Positions 1 through 7,076 of a stretch of DNA of 12,567 nt are shown here, in pieces (the first letter of the stretch is position 1; every line of letters starts with the position of its first letter). Under the pieces are notes generated by a model, which worked only from the letters and a program-made list of their open reading frames with translations, made no database searches and was not told where the DNA came from. A program made the position numbers and the translations under genes. The stretch is from the NCBI GenBank assembly GCA_027068245.1, contig JAMOUF010000074.1, positions 1-12,567 of the forward strand. The letters run 5' to 3'. Source of the DNA: Campylobacterales bacterium (GTDB taxonomy: Bacteria; Campylobacterota; Campylobacteria; Campylobacterales; Nitratiruptoraceae).

Positions 1-968
1 CTGGCTCCAACCAGTATCTCATACCCAAAACGCTTGAACTCCTCCAAATCCCTTATCAAGGCCAGATTGTCCTCAAGCCTCTTTCCAAATCCAATACCCG
101 GATCCAATATTATATCACTTATGCCAAAACTCAAAGCCACATCGATTCTTTGCCTAAAAAATTCTTCCACCTCCAGCACCACATCCTCATAAAAGGGGTC
201 TTTTTGCATATCCTTTGGGGTGCCTCTCATATGCATCAATACCACCGTAGCACCAAATTCGGCGGCCACTTTGGCAAGCTCCTCGTCTCTTAGGGCGGTT
301 ATGTCGTTTAAAATCCTAAACCCCCTGCCAAGGGCATATCTGGCAACTTTTGGGCGGTAGGTATCTATACTGAAAACCGCCTTTTTGAAAAGCTCGGACT
401 CATAAACGGCGTCTATTACCGGTTTTACCCGCTTTAACTCCTCCTCCTCGCTTATCTCCTCGCTTCCGGGCCTTGAGCTCATACCCCCTATATCTATGAT
501 ATCGGCCCCATCTTCTATCATCTTCTCTATCGCCTCTACAGCCCTTTGGCCCAAAAACCTGCTCGATGGATAGAAACTGTCCTCGTTGGCGTTTATGACC
601 CCCATTATTTTGGGCTCGAAACTCTTTTTGGAGTTTTTCAAAAACTCTTTTAGGTTTTTTGCCAGCTCTTTAAGTCCAAAGGGCTGGGCGCCCTCTTTTT
701 TCGCCAAAAGCTCCATATGTTTTCTCGTGCCTATCAAAAGGGCGTCCACACTTTTTTGCGAACATGTCACGACGCCAACGGGCACGGCCAGGTCCGCGCC
801 CACGCTCAAAGCGTCCTGTTTCAGGATATTTGCCGCGCCAACATGCATATCCTTTATCTCAAAAAGCAAAATCTCGGCCTTTTTTTCCATTATCTTGATA
901 CCAGGCCTGTCAACGCCAAGTTTTTGCATATATTTGACGGGCTCCACCCCCACTCTTTTTATCTTCAT
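1..968 (-). CDS. folP: Dihydropteroate synthase, 3' end cut by window edge
   Basis: Joins 6-hydroxymethyl-dihydropterin diphosphate to p-aminobenzoate in cytoplasmic folate synthesis. 322 residues are visible. The first ~118 (start MKIKRVGVEPVKYMQKLG) form an N-terminal extension. The pterin-binding barrel then shows MGVINANEDSF (about 122-132, replacing the common MGI-N-TPDSF), DIGGMSSRPG (about 159-168), SIDTY, LNDIT, VLMHMRGTP and LDPGIGFGK (near 288). The frame is still open at base 1 after LVGA, where the family normally continues with SRK and roughly 55 more residues, so the C-terminus lies outside the window. The long N-terminal extension is typical of Helicobacter/Campylobacter FolP (about 380 aa). 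The ATG overlaps the holB stop as ATGA and follows a purine-rich AAGAAGAAGAG stretch. It is the last visible gene of the leftward operon. Family call is secure; the role of the extension is unknown to me. Confidence 0.93.
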   Translation of the reverse strand, partial: MKIKRVGVEPVKYMQKLGVDRPGIKIMEKKAEILLFEIKDMHVGAANILKQDALSVGADLAVPVGVVTCSQKSVDALLIGTRKHMELLAKKEGAQPFGLKELAKNLKEFLKNSKKSFEPKIMGVINANEDSFYPSSRFLGQRAVEAIEKMIEDGADIIDIGGMSSRPGSEEISEEEELKRVKPVIDAVYESELFKKAVFSIDTYRPKVARYALGRGFRILNDITALRDEELAKVAAEFGATVVLMHMRGTPKDMQKDPFYEDVVLEVEEFFRQRIDVALSFGISDIILDPGIGFGKRLEDNLALIRDLEEFKRFGYEILVGA

Positions 969-1573
969 CTCTTCTTCTTTTTATGTTTTAAAACTATAAG
1001 TCCTGTCGTTATGATTGTGGATGCGGCAGCCGCATTGAGCTCTATCAGCTCAAATGCTCTTTTAAAACTATCAAGCTCCCTCTCATCCAGCCTGAACTCC
1101 TCTTTTACAGAGTATTTTAACATACCCTTTACAACGGCTTTCAACTCCCGTTTATCTCTTTTTTTCGCCTCTTTTACAAGCTTGTAAAGCATCTCCAAAT
1201 CGAAATTTTCAAAGTCGATATCCTCTTGTAAAGAGTCCGTTTTAATCTTTTTTACAGGAAGCCTGGATAAGACCGTGGGTAGAAACGTGGAGCTGTTTTT
1301 GGCTACAAGTATGAAATATATATTTTTTGGGGGCTCTTCTATGATTTTTAGCAGTCTGTTCTGGGCGTAGACATTGTATCTGTTGGCAAAGGCGACGATA
1401 AATTTTTTATCTTCCACGCTTAGCATAGCCTCGTTTATAAGCTCCGAGGCATCCTCTATCTTGAACTCATCCCGCTCCAGGATATGAAGCCTATGCGGCT
1501 CCAATTTCTCTTTCAAGCTCTCCTTGAACCCCTCGAAATCCTCGGTTATGAGAATATGGGAGCCCTCAGTCAA
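965..1573 (-). CDS. holB: DNA polymerase III delta' subunit (short, P-loop-less form)
   Basis: Clamp-loader delta' subunit, which helps load the sliding clamp at replication primers. About 202 residues. The diagnostic stretch is NRLLKIIEEPPKNIYFILVA followed by LPTVLSRLPVKKI, matching the delta'/DnaX signature LLKxLEEPP...SR. The N-terminal Walker A and zinc-finger region of long delta' proteins is absent, as in Helicobacter. Start choice: the same frame stays open to an ATG at 1660, but that stretch lies inside hobA and is low-complexity (TSSCSSFSVSSTK). I prefer the TTG at 1573, preceded by GAGG six bases upstream, giving MTEGSHILITEDFEGFK. This overlaps the hobA stop by 8 nt, and its stop overlaps folP as ATGA. 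Function is well supported; the start is moderately sure. Confidence 0.85.
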   Translation of the reverse strand: MTEGSHILITEDFEGFKESLKEKLEPHRLHILERDEFKIEDASELINEAMLSVEDKKFIVAFANRYNVYAQNRLLKIIEEPPKNIYFILVAKNSSTFLPTVLSRLPVKKIKTDSLQEDIDFENFDLEMLYKLVKEAKKRDKRELKAVVKGMLKYSVKEEFRLDERELDSFKRAFELIELNAAAASTIITTGLIVLKHKKKKR

Positions 1574-2111
1574 ACTCCACCTCGCTAAAAAGCGCCACGT
1601 CCAGACTTTTGTCGAAGAGACGGAAAAGCTGGAGCAACTTGAAGTCAAGCATATCGTCAAAACTTTTCAGGGTAAAGTTGTTCTGCATATCCTCATCCAT
1701 AATCCACAAAAAACTGTCGTCTTTATATTTGGCTATATTGACATAAGGAGTGGTCGCTTTGCCGATATACCAGATAAAATATCTCTCCTCAAAGGAGATG
1801 TTCAGCATATCGAAAAGCAGCTCTATCTCTTCGTTTTTGCGGATATTTTCGATATATGGTGCTATATTTTTCAAAAGATAGACGGGAACAAATGGCCTGT
1901 TTTTTATCGGCCTGTTTATAGAGGTTGTCACATACTCCCCAAACCACTGCCTCTCTGTATCGGTCAGCAGCAGCACACTGTAACCCTCTATTATTTTGAC
2001 TACTGCGTCCTGGACCAGAGGGAGCCACTCGTAGCGCCTCTCCTCCAGCCAGTTCATCAGACTTTTGTCATATCTTATCGTCTCCAAAGTCCATTGGTCG
2101 AAGGTTTTCAT
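1566..2111 (-). CDS. hobA: HobA, DnaA-binding initiation factor
   Basis: HobA is a tetrameric protein that binds DnaA domains I-II and promotes assembly of the initiation complex at oriC in Helicobacter and relatives; it is the functional counterpart of DiaA. The 181-aa product matches the family length (about 180 aa in H. pylori) and its recognisable blocks: SVLLLTDTERQWFGEYV (about 45-61), NRPFVPVY (about 71-78), DDSFLWIMDE (near 130-140) and LDFKLLQLFRLFDKSLDVALF near the C-terminus. It lies between lysC and holB, the same neighbourhood as HP1229-HP1232 in H. pylori. The ATG at 2111 overlaps the lysC stop as ATGA; I see no strong Shine-Dalgarno, so translation may depend on coupling to lysC. 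Its presence is the best phylum marker in the window. Confidence 0.93.
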   Translation of the reverse strand: MKTFDQWTLETIRYDKSLMNWLEERRYEWLPLVQDAVVKIIEGYSVLLLTDTERQWFGEYVTTSINRPIKNRPFVPVYLLKNIAPYIENIRKNEEIELLFDMLNISFEERYFIWYIGKATTPYVNIAKYKDDSFLWIMDEDMQNNFTLKSFDDMLDFKLLQLFRLFDKSLDVALFSEVEFD

Positions 2112-3313
2112 CTGTCAAGTTCATAAGCGCTGTGTAGGGCTCTTACAGCCAGTTCGCTGTATTTTTCGTCTATTATCATAGATATCTTTATCTCGCTGGT
2201 GCTTATCATCTCGATATTTATATTCTCTTTGGCCATCGTCTCGAAAGCCTTGCTGGCAACGCCGCTGTGGGACTTCATACCGACGCCTACTATACTCACC
2301 TTCGCCACATGGGGGTCATACTCCACGCTCTCGATTTCATTCATAAATCTTTGCATAACCTTTTTAACCATCTCCAGCTCGTTTTGAGGCACGGTAAAAT
2401 CCAGGTTTGTCTTCTCGTCGTGGCCGATGGTCTGCACTATCATATCGACGTTTATGTTCTCATTCGCCAACGCTTTGAATATCTCCGCCGCAATTCCCGG
2501 TCTGTCCGTAACTCCCCTTAAACTTACCCTGGCCTGGTTTTTATCCAGCGCTATCCCGCTTACAAGTGGTTTTTCCATAATCTCCTCTTCTTTTGTGATA
2601 ATCGTTCCAGGAACGTCTTTGAAACTGCTTTTGGCCTCTATAACCACGCCGAGTTTTTTTGCAAGCTCCACGCTTCTGTTTTGGAGCACCTTGGCCCCAA
2701 GACTCGCAAGCTCGAGCATCTCGTCATAGCTGATTTTATCCAGTTTTTTGGCTTTGGGCTCGATTCTTGGGTCGGTGGTATAAACGCCGTCCACATCGGA
2801 ATATATCTCACACTTGTCCGCCCCCAAAGCACCGGCTATCGCCACGGCCGTCAAATCGCTGCCGCCCCGTCCAAGGGTCGTAACCTCACCATCTTTCGTA
2901 ATCCCCTGAAACCCGGCTACGACTACCACTTTTCCCTCATCCAGCGCCTTTTTTATGGGTTTGGCGTCAATCTTTTCTATCCGGGCCGTGGTGTGGGATT
3001 TGTCGGTTACGATTCCGGCCTGCCTGCCGGTCATCGCCACCGTTGGATGGCCCATCTCGTTCAAGGCGATGGAGAGCAGCGCGGAGGTGACCCTCTCGCC
3101 ACTGCTTAAGAGCAGGTCCATATCCCTCTTGCTGGGGGTTTTGCTAAAGTGGTTGGCATAGTCGATAAGCTTGTTGGTCTCACCGCTCATAGCCGATACC
3201 ACAACCACCACGTCGTTTCCCTCCTCCTTGGCTTTTGCCACCTTTTTGGCAACGTTTTCTATCCTATCCAGGTCTCCCACGCTGGTGCCGCCATATTTTT
3301 GAACAATCAGCAT
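2108..3313 (-). CDS. lysC: Aspartate kinase
   Basis: Phosphorylates L-aspartate, the committed step towards lysine/diaminopimelate, threonine and methionine. The 401-aa monofunctional enzyme begins MLIVQKYGGTSVGD (kinase signature KYGGTSV), continues with VVVVSAMSGETN (about 37-48) and TTLGRGGSDLTAVA (near 145-158), and ends in two ACT domains: ARVSLRGVTDRPGIAAEIF (about 257-275) and VSIVGVGMKSHSGVASKAF (about 340-358). The ACT pair implies feedback control by lysine and/or threonine. The ATG shares one base with the rppH TAA stop (TAATG) and has AGAGGGG about 8 nt upstream. An in-frame ATG at codon 246 with its own ribosome-binding-like sequence falls at the kinase/ACT boundary (see separate entry). 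No homoserine dehydrogenase domain is fused. Confidence 0.97.
   Translation of the reverse strand: MLIVQKYGGTSVGDLDRIENVAKKVAKAKEEGNDVVVVVSAMSGETNKLIDYANHFSKTPSKRDMDLLLSSGERVTSALLSIALNEMGHPTVAMTGRQAGIVTDKSHTTARIEKIDAKPIKKALDEGKVVVVAGFQGITKDGEVTTLGRGGSDLTAVAIAGALGADKCEIYSDVDGVYTTDPRIEPKAKKLDKISYDEMLELASLGAKVLQNRSVELAKKLGVVIEAKSSFKDVPGTIITKEEEIMEKPLVSGIALDKNQARVSLRGVTDRPGIAAEIFKALANENINVDMIVQTIGHDEKTNLDFTVPQNELEMVKKVMQRFMNEIESVEYDPHVAKVSIVGVGMKSHSGVASKAFETMAKENINIEMISTSEIKISMIIDEKYSELAVRALHSAYELDR
2576..2588 (-). promoter_or_regulatory. Possible internal ribosome-binding site and start (lysC beta subunit)
   Basis: On the minus strand AAGAGGAG is followed after ATT by an ATG at 2578-2576, in frame with lysC at codon 246. 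The spacing from AGG to ATG is 5 nt. A product from here would be 156 aa (MEKPLVSGIALDKNQ...), that is, just the two ACT domains. Bacillus aspartokinase II makes such a beta subunit from an internal start at almost the same position. The purines also simply encode Lys-Glu-Glu-Glu, so coincidence is possible. Confidence 0.35.
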
Positions 3314-3774
3314 TAAAAATACCCCTCTTTTTTAAAATATTCCAACACTTTTTTATATACAGGTCTTTTGAAAAATGTCACATACTTAAACAGCTCCTCA
3401 TACGGAACGAATTTATACTTGCTAAATTCCGGCTCTTTTGTATCCAAATCTATTTTGGCCCCGGGTTTTAGCCTAACCAAAAAGTATTTCTGCCTCTGGC
3501 CGTCATACGGATACATCTTTTTTGCTATGGTTTTTGGGAAGTCGTAGCTGACCCAGTCCGGATATTCGGCTATTATCTCAACCTCATCCGTCCCTATCTC
3601 CTCTTTAAGCTCCCTTAAAAGCGCCTCTTTGGGATTTTCCCCTTTGTCGATTCCACCCTGGGGAAACTGCCATGAATCTTCAACATCACTTCTTTGGGCT
3701 ATGAAAAACTCCACTTTCTGAGGATATTTTGAAGAGAGGACAATCGCCGCCACATTTGGTCTGTATTTTTTCAT
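3313..3774 (-). CDS. rppH: RNA 5'-pyrophosphohydrolase (Nudix)
   Basis: RppH/NudH removes pyrophosphate from 5'-triphosphorylated RNA, starting 5'-end-dependent mRNA decay; many genomes label it dinucleoside polyphosphate hydrolase or invasion protein InvA. The product starts MKKYRPNVAAIVLSSKYP; YRPNV is typical of the family. The Nudix box lies at about residues 40-62 (G-x5-E-x7-REL-x-EE-x-G, with REL at 54-56 and EE at 58-59), preceded by WQFPQGG, and DGQRQKYFLVRL follows. Start: an ATG at 3780 is also in frame, but AGAGG abuts it directly, whereas it lies 6 nt from the ATG at 3774; I use the latter (153 aa). It is the first gene of the leftward operon and sits in the same order as HP1228-HP1232. 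Confidence 0.95.
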   Translation of the reverse strand: MKKYRPNVAAIVLSSKYPQKVEFFIAQRSDVEDSWQFPQGGIDKGENPKEALLRELKEEIGTDEVEIIAEYPDWVSYDFPKTIAKKMYPYDGQRQKYFLVRLKPGAKIDLDTKEPEFSKYKFVPYEELFKYVTFFKRPVYKKVLEYFKKEGYF

Positions 3775-3842
3775 AAACATCCTCTAATTTGGCTATAATT
3801 TTTGATGTATAATATCCAAGAACTATTTAAAAAAGGATAAAA
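3775..3842. promoter_or_regulatory. Divergent promoter region between rppH and hemW
   Basis: A 68-bp AT-rich gap drives the two divergent operons. On the plus strand there are two TATAAT hexamers, at 3794-3799 and 3808-3813; the second, about 30 bp before the hemW start, is the better -10 candidate for hemW, with no convincing -35, as is common in Campylobacterota. On the minus strand TTGGAT and TTATAG, 15 bp apart, could serve rppH, but this is weak. AAGGA at about 3833-3837 lies 5 nt before the hemW TTG and is its likely ribosome-binding site. Confidence 0.5.
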
Positions 3843-4862
3843 TTGCTCCTCTATATCCACATCCCCTTTTGCGACAGCAAGTGCCACTACTGCTCTTTCA
3901 ACTCCTTTACAAAAAATCACCATCTCAAAAACCTCTATGTAGAGGCGCTGCTAAAACAGCTCAGATATGAGATAGAGCGCTTTGAAGCCGATGGTTTCGA
4001 GACGGTTTTTATAGGAGGCGGAACCCCTTCTACGCTGAGTTTAAAGAGCTATGAGAAGATTTTTGGCTTTTTAAACCCCTACTTGAAAAACAGCAAGGAG
4101 ATAACCATCGAGGCCAATCCCACGGCAAAAGCTGAGTGGATAGAGGGGATAAAGGATTTTGCCACGAGAATAAGCTTCGGGGTACAAAGTTTCGAGGATA
4201 AAAAACTGAAATTCTTAGGCAGGAACCACACCCAAAAAGAGGCAATATCCGCCATAGAGCATGCATTTGATGCAGGGTTTGAAGATATAAACCTCGACAT
4301 AATCTACGATACGGCCATAGATACGAAAGAGCTGCTGAAAAAAGATATCGAAACCGCTTTGAGCCTGCCGGTAAACCATATCTCCGCTTACAGCCTTACA
4401 AAAGAGGAAAACACCCCTTTTTTTGACAAAGAGGTAAACAGCAAGGAGGAGTTTGGATATTTTATAAAGGAGCTTTTGGAGCGAAAACTTCCCCAGTATG
4501 AGGTATCCAACTTTGGAAAACCATCCCTTCACAACAGAGGATACTGGAGTTTGAAAGAGTATGTGGGAGCCGGATGCGGGGCTGTGGGGTTTTATAAAAA
4601 CAGAAGGTTCTATCCGCAAACAGAGCTGAGTGGATATATAAAAGAGCCTACGAATATACATACAGAAAACCTCTCAAATGAGGATTTAAGAACCGAGAGG
4701 ATATTTTTAGGCCTTAGAAGCGATACGGGAGTGCCGCTTGAGCTGGTAGAGAAAAACCGCGTCGAAATCCTTTTGGAAGAAAACAGAGTTAAAACCAAAA
4801 AAGGGAGGCTCTATAACAAAAACTTCTTTTTAGCCGACGAGATAGCGCTCTTTTTACTTTAA
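3843..4862 (+). CDS. hemW: HemW-type radical SAM protein (heme chaperone; often mislabelled HemN)
   Basis: Radical SAM protein of the coproporphyrinogen-III-oxidase-like family. The 339-aa product has the iron-sulfur motif C10-x3-C14-x2-C17 (CDSKCHYC) right at the N-terminus (LLYIHIPFC), GGGTPS at about 58-63, RISFGVQSF near 110-120, HISAYSLTKEENTPF near 180 and a C-terminal HemN-type domain. The short N-terminus and total length fit HemW rather than HemN (about 450 aa). HemW of other bacteria binds heme and delivers it to haem proteins; no coproporphyrinogen oxidase activity should be assumed. Start is TTG with AAGGA 5 nt upstream; no earlier start is available without losing the ribosome-binding site. 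Ile codons are mostly ATA (16 of 24 by hand count). Confidence 0.9.
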   Translation: MLLYIHIPFCDSKCHYCSFNSFTKNHHLKNLYVEALLKQLRYEIERFEADGFETVFIGGGTPSTLSLKSYEKIFGFLNPYLKNSKEITIEANPTAKAEWIEGIKDFATRISFGVQSFEDKKLKFLGRNHTQKEAISAIEHAFDAGFEDINLDIIYDTAIDTKELLKKDIETALSLPVNHISAYSLTKEENTPFFDKEVNSKEEFGYFIKELLERKLPQYEVSNFGKPSLHNRGYWSLKEYVGAGCGAVGFYKNRRFYPQTELSGYIKEPTNIHTENLSNEDLRTERIFLGLRSDTGVPLELVEKNRVEILLEENRVKTKKGRLYNKNFFLADEIALFLL

Positions 4863-4888
4863 AAAACCCACACTCTTTCTCTTTTTGC

Positions 4889-4915
4889 CCCCTTGTGATT
4901 AAAAAAGGGGATTTT
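4889..4915 (+). terminator. Possible weak intrinsic terminator after hemW
   Basis: CCCCTT (4889-4894) and AAGGGG (4905-4910) form a perfect 6-bp stem with a 10-nt AT-rich loop, followed by ATTTTAT. It begins 27 nt after the hemW stop. The U-run is short, so termination may be partial. Confidence 0.4.
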
Positions 4916-4939
4916 ATACTTTTGTAATATCTTTTTATG

Positions 4940-4945
4940 TAGAAT
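4940..4945 (+). promoter_or_regulatory. Candidate -10 element for the tatB operon
   Basis: TAGAAT lies 22 bp before the tatB start codon, downstream of the hairpin, in a T-rich stretch. I see no good -35 hexamer 16-18 bp upstream. AAGG, 6 nt before the ATG, is the likely ribosome-binding site of tatB. Confidence 0.3.
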
Positions 4946-4967
4946 GTAAGCAAAAAAAAGGCTCTCG

Positions 4968-5333
4968 ATGTTTGGAATGGGATTTACGGAAATATTGATG
5001 ATAGCGGTAATTGCTATAATATTTTTAGGTCCGGATAAGCTGCCTAAATTTCTGGTCGATGTGGCAAAGTTTTTCAAAAGCGTCAAAAGGGCCATAAACG
5101 AGGCCAAGGTAAACATAGAAAAAGAGGTCCAGATAAGTGAGCTTAAAGAGGAGGCGTTGGAATACAGACAGAAGTTCACCTCCGCAACATCCCAGATAGA
5201 GAACTCCATAAAACTGGAGCTTGAGGAGGACCCGATGGCCGAGGTGGAGGAGATAAAGCACTCGAAAGAGCCAAAGCGCGAAGTGGTGAAATTTAAAAAG
5301 AAAAAAATCGATGAGGATGAGATAGATGTTTGA
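4968..5333 (+). CDS. tatB: Sec-independent translocase subunit TatB
   Basis: Component of the TatBC receptor complex that recognises twin-arginine signal peptides and helps export folded proteins across the inner membrane. The 121-aa product has an N-terminal membrane helix (about residues 3-20) with Glu8 (GFTEIL), the hinge GPDKLP (21-26) and an amphipathic helix (FLVDVAKFFKSVKRAI), followed by a long charged, probably helical tail ending KFKKKKIDEDEIDV. Glu8, the tail length and the position directly before tatC favour TatB over TatA. Its stop overlaps tatC by 8 nt (ATGTTTGA). A TatA gene is not in the window. Confidence 0.9.
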   Translation: MFGMGFTEILMIAVIAIIFLGPDKLPKFLVDVAKFFKSVKRAINEAKVNIEKEVQISELKEEALEYRQKFTSATSQIENSIKLELEEDPMAEVEEIKHSKEPKREVVKFKKKKIDEDEIDV

Positions 5334-6060
5334 GGAGTTGAAACCGCATTTGGCCGAGCTTAGAAAGAGGCTTTTGATATCCGTGGCCGTTTTGTTCGTG
5401 ATGTTCGTGATATGTTTCGGGTTTTGGGAACATATACTCGACTGGATGATAGTGCCTTTGAAAGAGGCCCTGCCCCAGGGCAGCAACGTGATTTTCACAA
5501 AAGTTGGAGAGGCCTTCTTCACCGCGCTCAAGGTCTCGTTTTTCGCGGCAATCATCTGCAGCCTGCCCGTGATTTTTTGGCAGCTGTGGCTCTTTATAGC
5601 GCCGGGGCTTTACGAACATGAAAAAAAGCTGGTTCTGCCGTTTGTTATAGGAGCTACGGGAATGTTTATACTTGGAGCCATGTTCGCATACTATGTGGTC
5701 TTTCCATATGGCTTTAGCTATCTTATAAATTTCGGCAGCCAGCTCTTTACGGCACTTCCAAGCATCGGAGAGTATGTGGGCTTTTTTACAAAACTCATGT
5801 TCGGGTTTGGCATAGCCTTCGAGCTGCCGGTTATAACCTTTTTTCTGGCAAAGCTTGGTCTGGTGACAGATGAGAGTTTAAAAAGTTTTTTCAAATACGC
5901 CATTATCATCATCTTTGCGGTAGCTGCTCTTCTTACGCCTCCGGATGTATTGAGCCAGCTTTTGATGGCAGGCCCCCTTATCATCCTCTACGGCGTCTCC
6001 ATATTCATCGCCAAGATGGTAAATCCGGCAAAAAAAGACAAAGACGATGAGAGCGACTGA
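5326..6060 (+). CDS. tatC: Sec-independent translocase subunit TatC
   Basis: Six-span inner-membrane core of the Tat receptor; binds the twin-arginine motif on the cytoplasmic face. The 244-aa product starts MFEELKPHLAELRKRL (family HLxELRxRL), has FIAPGLYEHEKK with Phe90 and Glu99 at the positions equivalent to E. coli Phe94 and Glu103, and six hydrophobic segments at about 17-34, 66-88, 104-128, 150-170, 188-205 and 208-230, with LLTPPDVLSQLLMAGP before the last. The lysine/aspartate-rich tail KKDKDDESD is cytoplasmic. The start overlaps tatB by 8 nt and the end overlaps queA by 14 nt, so the three are probably co-translated. The Tat-signal phosphoesterase at 11437 is a likely client. Confidence 0.95.
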   Translation: MFEELKPHLAELRKRLLISVAVLFVMFVICFGFWEHILDWMIVPLKEALPQGSNVIFTKVGEAFFTALKVSFFAAIICSLPVIFWQLWLFIAPGLYEHEKKLVLPFVIGATGMFILGAMFAYYVVFPYGFSYLINFGSQLFTALPSIGEYVGFFTKLMFGFGIAFELPVITFFLAKLGLVTDESLKSFFKYAIIIIFAVAALLTPPDVLSQLLMAGPLIILYGVSIFIAKMVNPAKKDKDDESD

Positions 6061-7066
6061 GAGCGGCAGCTACGACTACGAACTGCCAAAGGAGCTGATA
6101 GCATCCCAGCCGGCCCAGCCGGCTGACAGCTCCAAACTGCTGGTATACGATAGAAAGAGCGGCCGGATATCGCACCATATCTTCAAAGAGCTTCCTTCCC
6201 TAATTCCACAAAACACCCATATTTTTTTCAACGACACCAAGGTGATAAAAGCCAGGCTCTTTGGGAGAAAGTCCAGCGGCGGGAAGGTGGAGCTGCTTAT
6301 AAACAGGCCTCTTGAAAGCGGCCTTTTCAACGTCTTCATCAAAGGACGGGTAAAACCTCTTACAAAAATTTCCTTTGGTTTGGGGCTGGAGGCGGAGGTG
6401 GTAAAACTTTTGGATGATGGCAGCAGAGAGGTTAGGTTCTTTTACCAGGAGAAAGTTTTGGATTTTACCTCACTGCTTCCTTTTTTGGAGAGAATCGGCC
6501 ACGTTCCCCTGCCTCCTTATATAGACAGGGCCGATACCAAAAGCGATGAGAGCAGCTATCAGCCGCTCTTTGCGAAAAAAGCGGGCGCCGTGGCGGCCCC
6601 CACCGCGTCTTTGCACTTTACCCCCGCTCTTTTGAAGGAGATAAAAAGGGATTTCAACACCTCTTTTATCACCCTTCATGTGGGTGCCGGGACATTCAAG
6701 CCGGTAGAGGTTGAAGATATAACGAAGCACAAGATGCATAGCGAATATTTTGAGATACCAAAAAAGAGCGCAAAGATAATAGATTCCGATACAAAGATAC
6801 TGGCCGTTGGGACAACCGTCACCAGAACCATTGAGTATTATGTCCGGACAAAAAAATTGCATGGAGAGTGCGACCTTTTTTTAAACCCGATAAACCCTCC
6901 AAAACGAGTGGACTACCTGCTGACGAATTTTCACCTGCCAAAATCGACTCTTATAATGCTGGTGGCCTCCTTTATAGGTATTGAAAAGACGATGGAAATT
7001 TATAAAACGGCGGTAAACAACCGATACAGATTCTATAGCTATGGTGACGCAATGTTAATTTTATAA
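6047..7066 (+). CDS. queA: S-adenosylmethionine:tRNA ribosyltransferase-isomerase
   Basis: Transfers and isomerises the ribosyl part of SAM to 7-aminomethyl-7-deazaguanine in tRNA, giving epoxyqueuosine at the wobble base of GUN-anticodon tRNAs. The 339-aa length is normal. Family blocks: YDYELPKELIASQPA (about 9-23), NDTKVIKARLFGRK, GHVPLPPYIDRAD (near 150-160), GAVAAPTASLHF (about 184-195), TLHVGAGTFKPVE (near 215), VGTTVTRTIEYY and TNFHLPKSTLIMLVASF (near 295-310), ending RFYSYGDAMLIL. The ATG at 6047 lies inside the end of tatC and has no strong ribosome-binding site, so coupling to tatC is likely. The tatC-queA order is also found in Helicobacter. Confidence 0.96.
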   Translation: MRATESGSYDYELPKELIASQPAQPADSSKLLVYDRKSGRISHHIFKELPSLIPQNTHIFFNDTKVIKARLFGRKSSGGKVELLINRPLESGLFNVFIKGRVKPLTKISFGLGLEAEVVKLLDDGSREVRFFYQEKVLDFTSLLPFLERIGHVPLPPYIDRADTKSDESSYQPLFAKKAGAVAAPTASLHFTPALLKEIKRDFNTSFITLHVGAGTFKPVEVEDITKHKMHSEYFEIPKKSAKIIDSDTKILAVGTTVTRTIEYYVRTKKLHGECDLFLNPINPPKRVDYLLTNFHLPKSTLIMLVASFIGIEKTMEIYKTAVNNRYRFYSYGDAMLIL

Positions 7067-7076
7067 AGGATATATT

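Noticed and set aside
586..1187. Two plus-strand frames of 137 and 156 aa over folP/holB
   Set aside because: They are Ser/Phe-rich shadows of the minus-strand genes and have no recognisable domain.
1574..1660. Upstream extension of holB to an ATG at 1660
   Set aside because: It lies wholly within hobA, is low-complexity in this frame (TSSCSSFSVSS) and lacks a ribosome-binding site; the TTG at 1573 has one and fits delta' starts in the phylum.
4215..4661. 148-aa minus-strand frame inside hemW
   Set aside because: It is antisense to a clearly real radical SAM gene, with no family resemblance and no ribosome-binding site seen.
3843..4862. Naming hemW as oxygen-independent coproporphyrinogen oxidase HemN
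   Set aside because: Length and the very short N-terminus before the CxxxCxxC motif fit HemW; HemN enzymes are about 450 aa.
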